A stretch of 15,271 bases of DNA from Anaerolineales bacterium UBA5797 (GTDB lineage Bacteria > Chloroflexota > Anaerolineae > Anaerolineales > Villigracilaceae): assembly GCA_002418205.1 (NCBI GenBank), contig DIDP01000086.1:64459-79729 (forward strand). Reading direction: 5' to 3'. Positions 7,884 to 14,032 of this stretch are shown piece after piece (position 1 is the stretch's first letter; every line of letters starts with the position of its first letter). The notes beneath the pieces are model-generated. The model made no database searches. It saw only the letters and a list, made by a program, of their open reading frames with translations, and had not been told where the DNA came from. A program made the translations under genes and the position numbers.

Positions 7884-8784
7884 AACAGTCATCAAGGTTG
7901 AAGATCTCACGCGCCGCTTCGGCGATTTCGTCGCGGTCGATCACATCAACTTCGAGGTGAACGAGGGTGAGGTGGTCGGGTATCTCGGTCCGAACGGATC
8001 GGGCAAGACCACCACCATCCGCATGTTGCTGGGGCTGCTCGAACCGAGCGAGGGCAAAGCGACCGTGCTGGGCTTCGATGCCTTCAGGCAAAGCGAGGAG
8101 GTGCGCACCCGCGCCGGATACATGTCGCAGAAGTTTGCGATCTATGACGATCTGACCGTGCAGGAAAACCTGACGTTTTACGGCGGCGTGTATGGCATCA
8201 CGGACAAAACCCGCATCGCGCGGACCCTCGAACTGGTCAGCCTCAACGGGCATGAGTCCACGCTGACGCGTTCCCTCTCCGCCGGCTGGCGTCAGCGGCT
8301 CGCGTTGGCGATCGCGTTGGTGCACGAACCGAAACTGCTCTTCCTCGACGAACCCACCTCCGGCGTGGACCCTACCGCCCGCCGCGCCTTCTGGGATCTG
8401 ATCTACGAACTCGCCGAAAAGGGCGTGACGATCCTGGTGACGACCCACTACATGGATGAGGCTGAATACTGCGAACGCGTCGGCATCATGCGCGATGGCA
8501 GACTGCTGGCGATGGACACGCCCTCCAACCTGAAACGCGACATCATCCCCGGCGATGTGTGGGAGGTATATACCGAGCCGCTGGAGGCAGGGTTGGAGGT
8601 GTTGCCTGAACTCGAAGGGGTGTTACGTGTTGGGCTGGCTGGCGATCATCTTCGGACGATCACGGAAAGAGGGATGAAGCAGGATATTTTGCTTAAAGCA
8701 TTGAAGGCGAAGAATGTGAAAGTGAGAGATATCCTTGTCGGTGAGCCAACGCTCGAGGATGTGTTTATTTCACTGGCGAGGTGA
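7876..8784 (+). CDS. ABC transporter ATP-binding protein, second NBD (YbhF C-half-like), canonical
   Basis: A 302-residue ATPase with all catalytic motifs: Walker A GPNGSGKTT (38-46), Q85 in YMSQKF, signature LSAGW (134-138), Walker B LLFLDEP (154-160) and H-loop TTHYMDEA with H191. The signature differs from LSGGQ at two positions, a variant that I recall from second halves of YbhF-type proteins. The ATG at 7876 overlaps the first ATPase by 8 bp (ATGAGTGA) and has GGAG at 7865-7868 with 7-nt spacing. An in-frame upstream ATG at 7846 lies inside the previous gene without such support. Its C-terminal extension (about 215-302) is the helper domain common in ABC-2 drug exporters. It is the last gene of the operon. 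Confidence 0.92.
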   Translation: MSETVIKVEDLTRRFGDFVAVDHINFEVNEGEVVGYLGPNGSGKTTTIRMLLGLLEPSEGKATVLGFDAFRQSEEVRTRAGYMSQKFAIYDDLTVQENLTFYGGVYGITDKTRIARTLELVSLNGHESTLTRSLSAGWRQRLALAIALVHEPKLLFLDEPTSGVDPTARRAFWDLIYELAEKGVTILVTTHYMDEAEYCERVGIMRDGRLLAMDTPSNLKRDIIPGDVWEVYTEPLEAGLEVLPELEGVLRVGLAGDHLRTITERGMKQDILLKALKAKNVKVRDILVGEPTLEDVFISLAR

Positions 8785-8924
8785 ATTGCAAGGATGGAAA
8801 ACATTATCGAGTTGAATATCTGAATGTTTCCAACTGACACTCCTTATCGAGAAATTTTTACTCTGTGGGGATGTTGCCTGGGGCATTGAATACAGCGAAG
8901 ATGATAAAATAAATCCGTATTGGC
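8785..8924. other. AT-richer spacer after the exporter operon
   Basis: No coding sequence is supported here. An imperfect inverted repeat (8796-8805 against 8823-8831, one bulged A, 17-nt loop) lies just after the second ATPase stop; it has no T-run, so it is a weak terminator candidate at best. The octamer TTATCGAG occurs twice, at 8804 and 8844, exactly 40 bp apart; its meaning is unknown. Confidence 0.3.
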
Positions 8925-8952
8925 TTGACAACGAAATGAATCGTCCTATACT
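8925..8952 (+). promoter_or_regulatory. Sigma70-type promoter of the kinase cassette
   Basis: TTGACA (8925-8930) and TATACT (8947-8952) are 16 bp apart, close to consensus. The start site is predicted near 8959, leaving a leader of about 38 nt before the kinase ATG. A short inverted repeat GACAA-N5-TTGTC (8964-8978) follows directly and could be an operator, but it is short and unproven. Confidence 0.72.
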
Positions 8953-8996
8953 GGTAAATGTAAGACAAATTCATTGTCATACTGACGGGTTGGAAT

Positions 8997-10511
8997 ATGC
9001 CGGAGAGACCTCCTTCACTCGCCCAATTTGAGGATTTTGACTTTCAGGAATTGCCCATCGGGGTCTATATGACCTCGCTCGAGGGCAATTTTATTGTTTG
9101 TAACAAGGCATTGCGGAGGATGTTGGGACTGCCTCTGGAAGGGCCAGTCCAGGCGAATATCGAGGAGTATTACGCCAGCCGGAGCGACCGGAACAAAGCA
9201 ATCGAGCAGGCGACCCAGCTTGCAAATCAGGGAAAGAATGTCGAACGCGATATCTTGCATCTAAAGGTCCAGGACCGGGATGTTTACGTTGAGGACTACT
9301 GCAAGATCATGCAGAACGAGGAAGGGGTCGTCATTGGCTTTCTGGGCTGCATGGTGGATATTACAAGCGATTTTGAGTCCAAGAGGCATGAAAGGGAGTT
9401 GCAGCAGCGGGTCGAAGAGTTGACATTCGATATCGGGAGGATATTGCACGCCAACACGACGACCCTTGTGATGGTGATCCAAAGTTTGAACTCGGTCATT
9501 CAGGCGTTCATGTCAAATCCGTTTGAAGGGTATGGGACGCCTTCTGTGGAAGAGGTGGATGAACAATTGACGGAATATGCCAACCGTCTGGCTGGCGCCA
9601 TTGAACGCTTCATCAGGGTGGGTGACGAGGAAAGAAGATCGAAGGCGTTGCCGAAACATAAATGGGAGATGCTCGAAGCCCAGATGACCGCCCTGCGCGA
9701 GTTTAAACAACGCGTCCCTGTGTTGGAATCCCAGCCTGTGGCTTTGAGGGTGTCCGCCCATTCAATAGGGCAAATCTGTCAGAGCGTGGTGTCAGGTAAC
9801 CTGCCGCGTGAAGCGGTCCGTGATCTCCAGCAGGCGGCGTGGCATCTGGAGCGTCTGACCACACTGATCGATGTGTTGAAGACGCGTACGGCGGTCATGC
9901 AAATGGATTACACACTCCAGAGCCTGCGGGAATATGTCACCGCGGATGTGAGGGAAATTGCGAAACACACAACACTGACAGTGGAAAAATTGGTCGAGCA
10001 GACGGTCAGCCGCTTGGCAAGTTTTGCGCAGAGTTCGCGGGTGGATATCAAGACGTACGATGTGGCGGATGTGAGGGTGAATGTGAATGAGCGGGAGGTG
10101 GTAAGGGCGCTCTCGAATTTGCTGCACAACGCGATCAAATACACCTGGCGGCGGGATCAGACGAAGGCGCCCTGGGTCTCTATTCGAGCAAAACGTGAAG
10201 ACAGCAAGGTTTATATTGAGTTCGAGAATTGGGGTGTGCCCATATCCAAAGACGAGTTGGAAAAGGAACTTGTGTTCCAGCTCGGGTATCGCGGGAAATG
10301 GTCTACAGATCGGGGGCGTCTGGGGACGGGGATTGGTTTGACCGACTCGCGTCGCATCGCTGAAGCGCACGGAGGCAGGATCCAGATCGAAAGCATCCCC
10401 ACACGGAACCAGAACGAGGCTGATGCCGATTTCTTCAAACAGCCTTTCCTGACCAGGGTCAGGCTGTACCTGCCTGTGGCGGGCATTCCATCATCAAGGA
10501 GCAATGAATGA
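8997..10511 (+). CDS. Soluble PAS-domain sensor histidine kinase, atypical
   Basis: A 504-residue cytoplasmic protein without membrane segments. A PAS domain lies at about 15-128 (LPIGVYMTSLEGNFIVCNKA, ending GFLGCMVDITSDF). A coiled-coil linker and helical region follow at about 128-300, and a HATPase domain at about 355-490. In the ATPase the N-box is NLLHNAIKYT (374-383), the G1 region reads ENWGVPI (410-416) with N411 and P415 where DxGxG is usual, and the G2 box is GTGIGL (443-448). The phosphoacceptor is unclear. H255 (SAHSIGQICQ) has the right spacing to the second dimer helix and N-box but lacks the E/D and the proline. H151 (HANTTTL) looks more like the H-box but is about 220 residues from the N-box. 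The ribosome site is weak. It overlaps the receiver gene by 4 bp. Confidence 0.85.
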   Translation: MPERPPSLAQFEDFDFQELPIGVYMTSLEGNFIVCNKALRRMLGLPLEGPVQANIEEYYASRSDRNKAIEQATQLANQGKNVERDILHLKVQDRDVYVEDYCKIMQNEEGVVIGFLGCMVDITSDFESKRHERELQQRVEELTFDIGRILHANTTTLVMVIQSLNSVIQAFMSNPFEGYGTPSVEEVDEQLTEYANRLAGAIERFIRVGDEERRSKALPKHKWEMLEAQMTALREFKQRVPVLESQPVALRVSAHSIGQICQSVVSGNLPREAVRDLQQAAWHLERLTTLIDVLKTRTAVMQMDYTLQSLREYVTADVREIAKHTTLTVEKLVEQTVSRLASFAQSSRVDIKTYDVADVRVNVNEREVVRALSNLLHNAIKYTWRRDQTKAPWVSIRAKREDSKVYIEFENWGVPISKDELEKELVFQLGYRGKWSTDRGRLGTGIGLTDSRRIAEAHGGRIQIESIPTRNQNEADADFFKQPFLTRVRLYLPVAGIPSSRSNE

Positions 10512-11002
10512 AACCGAGGGTTCTATGGATCGAGGACAGCGCACGTTTTGAGTTGAACAACCTTACGGGTCCGATCTATTTCTATGGAAAGTATGATTTT
10601 CAGCAGGTTGAGGACATAACCACGGCGGTCAATTTTCTGCTGGCAAGACCCTTCGATGTGTTGATCGTGGATGTGCGGCTCCCACCGGGGAATGACCCTT
10701 ACTGGCGGGACTTGTATCAGAATGTGACAGCCGATGGTGGAGGCGAAAAACTGGGCATCAAATTCCTGTATTGGCTGCTTTCGCGGGATGGAGAGTATCA
10801 GCAGACACCTCCCGACTGGGTGAGTGCCGACCAGATCGGTGTTTTCACCGTTGAGAACTATCAGGAGATACAGGAAAAACTGGACGCTCTGGAGATCAAG
10901 GTTTTCAAGCATAAATCTGCTGGTTTGTCAGACACGACCCTGCTCGACCTCATCGAAGAAATATTGGAGAAAAAATCGGGAGGGAAGAAAAGACGCCAGT
11001 AA
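10508..11002 (+). CDS. Stand-alone divergent response-regulator receiver domain protein
   Basis: A 164-residue protein that keeps the receiver key residues: acidic pair E9-D10 in VLWIED, phospho-acceptor D55 in LIVDVRLPP, T114 in GVFTVEN, and a lysine near 134-136 in KVFKHK. After D55 comes an unusual stretch, PPGNDPYWRDLYQNVTADGG, before the helix GIKFLYWLL, about 20 residues more than a normal receiver. There is no DNA-binding or enzymatic output domain; the C-terminus is a short basic tail (GGKKRRQ). The start overlaps the kinase stop (ATGA) and has AAGGAG at 10496-10501, 6 nt upstream. It is probably phosphorylated by the kinase encoded just before it, and acts by protein-protein contact, perhaps with the membrane protein that follows. 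Confidence 0.78.
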   Translation: MKPRVLWIEDSARFELNNLTGPIYFYGKYDFQQVEDITTAVNFLLARPFDVLIVDVRLPPGNDPYWRDLYQNVTADGGGEKLGIKFLYWLLSRDGEYQQTPPDWVSADQIGVFTVENYQEIQEKLDALEIKVFKHKSAGLSDTTLLDLIEEILEKKSGGKKRRQ

Positions 11003-11015
11003 ATCGGATCACGAT

Positions 11016-12176
11016 ATGGAATATATTTCATTTGATGTCGTCGTTTCCTTGCTTCTGTTTTTAGTGGGGGTGCCGGTTTTGGTCCTCCAATTCATGTCAC
11101 CTGAGATTCGAAATGTCTTGAAAGTGGAGAGAAGGATCATTCGTGTTACGGTGCTTTATCTGGCTTTATGTATATTGATCATTATTGTTGCGATCTTCAT
11201 CGAAGAAAATTTGGTTGATCTGGACGTGAATAAACCCTGGGTATGGGTGTATATGTATGCGGCTTTGTTTGCCGTGGTCGGCTTCTCCTCGGTCATGGTA
11301 TTGTCAAAATATGGGTTTAGGGAGAACGTTATAAAGAAGTTGACCCAAGAGGTCATTCGCGGCTTGGCAAGGACGGGGAAACCCAATGAGGAAAGACTGC
11401 GTGAGCTCGTCGAAATAGGGAAACAATCGGACCCCGGACCCGATCGTGAAATGATCCTGGAATCCATGAACACATTGGTAACCGTAATTTGCAAGCACGA
11501 AAAATATAGAGGCGACTCCCTTGAAAACCTGATCATTGGGATTGTGCACGTTCTCGCGACCAGACCGACAGTTGAGGATACAAGGAACTATCAAACCGCG
11601 GCAGGCATCCTGACCACAGTCCTATCCTCAAAAGTTCAGAATGGAGGGGAGGCAAAATATGTGGATCAGTTCCATGCTGTCAATGCCATGAGCACACTGG
11701 GACAGACCATGCTGGCACAGGATGGATTCTCAACGGAAGCAGATTACATTCTTATGGATTATGAGGAGGCGCTGGGTCTTGTGGTTTCCGTCCATCCTGA
11801 CCTTCTTCCCGATGTGACACAGGCATTGCTCTGTATGGGCTCGGTTGCACTCCTCCATAAAAGATATTTATTTGCAGTTGCAACCTTGGAAAGGATGCTT
11901 ACTCTTGTCGAAGCCAATATACCAGTTGCCAGTAAACCGCTGTCTGATTTGCTTGGATTAACGGCTCATTTTTGGGCTGCTGCAGGCAGTAGCAAGGAGT
12001 TTATTGACACCCGGATCGAACGAATCACTCGGTTGTCTTCGCGTAAACTTCCGGGGGTTATCGAACAAGCCAGACAGCGATTTCAGATTACCATGCAATT
12101 TGATACCGCGGATAAACTTGCCCAAATGGCAAAAGACTTGAAACCCAAACCAACGCCTCGCAGAAAGAAAAAATGA
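11016..12176 (+). CDS. Unrecognised 3-TM membrane protein with long helical cytoplasmic domain
   Basis: I do not recognise this 386-residue protein. Three membrane segments lie at about 7-27, 42-63 and 76-97. They are followed by nearly 290 mostly helical residues, probably cytoplasmic, and a strongly basic end (PKPTPRRKKK). Pairs of helices such as 215-258 and 264-300 (LLPDVTQALLCMGSVALLHK, then RYLFAVATLERMLTLVE) look somewhat like TPR or other alpha-solenoid repeats, without a clear repeat consensus. The ATG at 11016 is chosen because the upstream reading frame from 10824 only mirrors the receiver gene in another frame, and because the hydrophobic N-terminus starts here; the ribosome site is weak (GGA). 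It is 13 nt after the receiver stop, so it is probably co-transcribed and may be the effector or scaffold of the kinase-receiver pair. Confidence 0.75.
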   Translation: MEYISFDVVVSLLLFLVGVPVLVLQFMSPEIRNVLKVERRIIRVTVLYLALCILIIIVAIFIEENLVDLDVNKPWVWVYMYAALFAVVGFSSVMVLSKYGFRENVIKKLTQEVIRGLARTGKPNEERLRELVEIGKQSDPGPDREMILESMNTLVTVICKHEKYRGDSLENLIIGIVHVLATRPTVEDTRNYQTAAGILTTVLSSKVQNGGEAKYVDQFHAVNAMSTLGQTMLAQDGFSTEADYILMDYEEALGLVVSVHPDLLPDVTQALLCMGSVALLHKRYLFAVATLERMLTLVEANIPVASKPLSDLLGLTAHFWAAAGSSKEFIDTRIERITRLSSRKLPGVIEQARQRFQITMQFDTADKLAQMAKDLKPKPTPRRKKK

Positions 12177-12198
12177 GACGACCCGTGCGGGTCGTCTC
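12175..12198 (-). terminator. Bidirectional intrinsic terminator between convergent genes
   Basis: A perfect 10-bp stem (GAGACGACCC / GGGTCGTCTC) with a 4-nt loop overlaps the last two bases of the membrane protein stop codon. On the minus strand it is followed by ATTTTTTTCTTTCT, a strong U-tract, so it works best for the pspC-like gene. On the plus strand the trailing TGTGTTTA is a weaker U-tract. Confidence 0.88.
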
Positions 12199-12203
12199 TG
12201 TGT

Positions 12204-12416
12204 TTACTGCGGCTGTGCAGTGGTCTGCTCGGGGACGATCAGCGCCATGATCAAATAGACCAGCGCGATCCCGCCGAAGCCGGTGAAGAAAGCCAGCACG
12301 GTCAACAGGCGGACAATCGTCGGATCGATGCCAAGGTATTCACCCAGGCCTGCACACACACCCGCGATCATGCGGTTGGATGTACTGCGGGTTAGTTGCT
12401 TGTAGTTGGTGTTCAT
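12204..12416 (-). CDS. PspC domain protein
   Basis: A 70-residue small membrane protein of the PspC family. The family block is RSTSNRMIAGVCAGLGEYLG (10-29) followed by IDPTIVRLLTVLAFF and a membrane segment at about 36-62 (GFGGIALVYLIMALIVPE). In enterobacteria PspC links envelope stress to the Psp response; in other phyla single-domain PspC proteins often stand alone, and the role here is unknown. The ATG at 12416 has a strong AAAGGAG 7 nt upstream. The open frame extends to 12587 but that part is REP-like spacer. It converges on the kinase cassette and ends at the shared terminator. Confidence 0.92.
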   Translation of the reverse strand: MNTNYKQLTRSTSNRMIAGVCAGLGEYLGIDPTIVRLLTVLAFFTGFGGIALVYLIMALIVPEQTTAQPQ

Positions 12417-12489
12417 GTTTGCACTCCTTTCAATGATTTCTACAGGGACATACGCAGGGACTTGAAAGAAGTTGCAGGCAGTAGGCCGT

Positions 12490-12518
12490 GATCGAGTAGC
12501 CGAAGGCATATCGAGACC
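12490..12518 (-). repeat. REP-like palindrome, unit B
   Basis: Read on the minus strand, the unit begins GGTCTCGATATGCC, has TTC as loop, and continues GGCTACTCGATC. The layout (GGTYTCGA, inner GCC/GGC stem, CTACTCRA) is the same as that of the unit at 12548-12594 but in opposite orientation. Membership in a repeat family is inference from the shared pattern. Confidence 0.45.
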
Positions 12519-12547
12519 ATATTCGAGATATTTATTCCTGCTTTTTC

Positions 12548-12594
12548 CTGGTGGTTTCGACATGGCGGACGAACGCCGCCTACTCAACCACCAG
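12548..12594 (+). repeat. REP-like palindrome, unit A, possible terminator
   Basis: A 9-bp perfect inverted repeat, CTGGTGGTT against AACCACCAG, encloses a second stem formed by GGCGG (12564-12568) and the CCGCC of GCCGCC. The form 'GGTTTCGA ... stem ... CTACTCAACC' resembles the extragenic palindromes common in several high-GC and Chloroflexota genomes. It lies 8 bp after the stop codon of the zinc-binding membrane protein gene and on the minus strand is followed by GAAAAAG, so it may also stop or stabilise that transcript. Confidence 0.6.
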
Positions 12595-12601
12595 AGTTGA
12601 T

Positions 12602-12961
12602 TTACTTATACTTCCTGCTTTCCAGATAATTCGCCAGCGCCGCCCAAAGCAATGCCAGGCCGATTGCCGCATAGACAATTCCCTGCCACCCCAGCCATCG
12701 GATTTGGGAAATGCCGAAGACCGTAAATAACATGCCGACGGTCCCATAGAAGACCGTGTTCCGCAGATAGTCTGACCTTGTCCGCTTCGATTTCAGGACA
12801 TTGAGCCTGGTCATCTCCTCCAGCGCTATGACCTGCGCCTCGTGCCGATTCCTGCAGGCAAGCACGTCGTCAACAGTTGCGGCGCAATCGGCGCAGAGTC
12901 CGCGCAGACAATGTTTGCAGGTCCCAACCGCCGGTTTATCGGGATGATAAAAGCAGACCAA
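12602..12961 (-). CDS. B-box-type zinc-binding small membrane protein
   Basis: A 119-residue protein. The first 40 residues hold a cross-brace zinc pattern: C3, H6, C15, C18, C23, C26, C36 and H40, spaced C-x2-H-x8-C-x2-C-x4-C-x2-C-x9-C-x3-H, as in bacterial B-box-like zinc-finger proteins. Two membrane segments follow at about 68-85 and 92-112. The role is unknown; such proteins are often small envelope proteins of unknown function. The start is a TTG at 12961, supported by GGGAG 6 nt upstream, by the conserved C3/H6 at the very N-terminus, and by the lack of any in-frame ATG before residue 50. It begins 1 nt after the YjbQ gene stop, so it is translationally linked to it. Confidence 0.8.
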   Translation of the reverse strand: MVCFYHPDKPAVGTCKHCLRGLCADCAATVDDVLACRNRHEAQVIALEEMTRLNVLKSKRTRSDYLRNTVFYGTVGMLFTVFGISQIRWLGWQGIVYAAIGLALLWAALANYLESRKYK

Positions 12962-12962
12962 G

Positions 12963-13382
12963 TCATTCTCCCATCATTTGGACGATTAATTCTCTTTTTC
13001 TTGGCTTGTTGTCGAAATCCACGTAGATGATCTGTTGCCACGTGCCGAGGGTGAGTTGACTGCTCACAAACGGGACCGTGATCGAAGGTCCCAGCAATGA
13101 TGCGCGGATGTGGCTGTGCCCATTGCCATCGTGCCAGCGGGCGTTGTGAGCATATTCCCGATCTGGTGGAACGATCTCGTCAAAGAGACGTTTGAGATCG
13201 CTCAATGCACCGTTCTCATATTCGATGGTTGTCAACGCGCTTGTGGAGGATGGACAGAAGACCGTCACGGTTCCGTTCTTCAATCCGCTTTGGGAAACGG
13301 CATCCGCGATCTGGTCGGTGATGTCGTGGATGTCTGCGTTGCCGTGTGTGTTGAGCGGGATGGAGCTTGTTTTCACCTTCAT
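12963..13382 (-). CDS. YjbQ (UPF0047) family protein
   Basis: A protein of 139 residues (141 if it starts at the ATG at 13388) with the full UPF0047 fold. Family blocks are CPSSTSALTTIEYENGALSD (about 43-62 counting from 13382), the H-x4-H-x3 metal-type region in AHNARWHDGNGHSHIRASLL, and LTLGTWQQIIYVDFD near the end. Members have been described as secondary thiamine-phosphate synthases on the basis of weak activity, and their main role is uncertain. Two start codons compete: ATG 13388, which overlaps the GyrI-like stop as ATGA, and ATG 13382. AAAGGTG is only 2 nt from the first but 8 nt from the second, so the second is preferred. Confidence 0.92.
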   Translation of the reverse strand: MKVKTSSIPLNTHGNADIHDITDQIADAVSQSGLKNGTVTVFCPSSTSALTTIEYENGALSDLKRLFDEIVPPDREYAHNARWHDGNGHSHIRASLLGPSITVPFVSSQLTLGTWQQIIYVDFDNKPRKRELIVQMMGE

Positions 13383-13384
13383 GG

Positions 13385-14032
13385 TCATTTCACCTTTTCG
13401 ATCGGATGTCGCAAAACGGTTTTAAGTTTTGCAGGGTCTGCCTTGCGCGGATCGCCGAGGTAGATCTCATGATGTTTGCCGTTCGGTCCGACGCGGTCAC
13501 GGTATCCATTTTCAATTGCAAAGGCGCGCATCCGTTCGATGGTGGCAGGTTCGGTGGCATATGGACCGATGTGCATGATCTGCGCGCACAGCCCCTCTTC
13601 GAAATGTGCGCGCCGCAATTGCGACAGAGCAGGAGAATCGCCTTTCTTCCTGCGGACCTGTTCCAGACCCTCCGCGAAAACATCCCCGGTGATGACATCC
13701 GGTTGCAGGATCATCAAAGTGTAGAACCAATTGTCCTTGACCGTGATATCGAAGAAGCCATCCTCCACCCACCACAATCCTTCGAGCGCCATCACAGGAT
13801 AATCGACCGGGTCCGTCTTGCGTTTCTTCAGCATGAATTTCAAGGTGTATGAAATACTGTAGAGCGCCTGTGTTGCTTCCTGGAATCCCGGCGAATTACC
13901 CGGCTCTTTCCCTTTTTCGATGGCGCCGTCGATCATGGCGAATTGCAGCTTTGGCACTTGCAGGATCTCAACCTTCTTTGCAGAGGGCGCATATAGATGT
14001 TTCAAATCCTTCTTCAGGTCGAGGGTTTTCAT
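13385..14032 (-). CDS. GyrI-like small-molecule-binding domain protein
   Basis: A 215-residue soluble protein of the GyrI-like (SOUL/AraC-effector-type) superfamily. The N-terminus has VPKLQFAMIDGAIEKG (26-41), typical of the first beta strand. The C-terminus carries HHEIYLGDPRKADPAKLKTV, the hallmark of this COG4832-like branch. Homologues bind or hydrolyse small hydrophobic compounds, and some act with MerR/AraC-type regulators; no DNA-binding domain is present here. AAAGGAG precedes the ATG by about 9 nt. The start overlaps the dinB stop by 4 bp and the end overlaps the possible first ATG of the YjbQ gene, so this is the second gene of the dinB operon. Confidence 0.88.
   Translation of the reverse strand: MKTLDLKKDLKHLYAPSAKKVEILQVPKLQFAMIDGAIEKGKEPGNSPGFQEATQALYSISYTLKFMLKKRKTDPVDYPVMALEGLWWVEDGFFDITVKDNWFYTLMILQPDVITGDVFAEGLEQVRRKKGDSPALSQLRRAHFEEGLCAQIMHIGPYATEPATIERMRAFAIENGYRDRVGPNGKHHEIYLGDPRKADPAKLKTVLRHPIEKVK

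Noticed and set aside
8796..8831. Hairpin after the exporter operon as an intrinsic terminator
   Set aside because: The stem is bulged, the loop is 17 nt and no T-run follows; too weak to call.
8804..8851. Direct repeat TTATCGAG twice, 40 bp apart
   Set aside because: An 8-bp repeat without symmetry in AT-rich DNA can occur by chance; recorded only in the spacer note.
10824..11015. 64-codon N-terminal extension of the 3-TM protein
   Set aside because: It only reads the receiver gene in another frame, is Arg/Ser-rich, and precedes a natural hydrophobic N-terminus at 11016.
12417..12587. N-terminal extension of the PspC protein
   Set aside because: It covers the REP-like spacer, and a strong AAAGGAG favours the ATG at 12416.
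13367..13852. 161-codon plus-strand open frame
   Set aside because: Antisense to the GyrI-like gene, which has conserved blocks, a ribosome site and operon overlaps.
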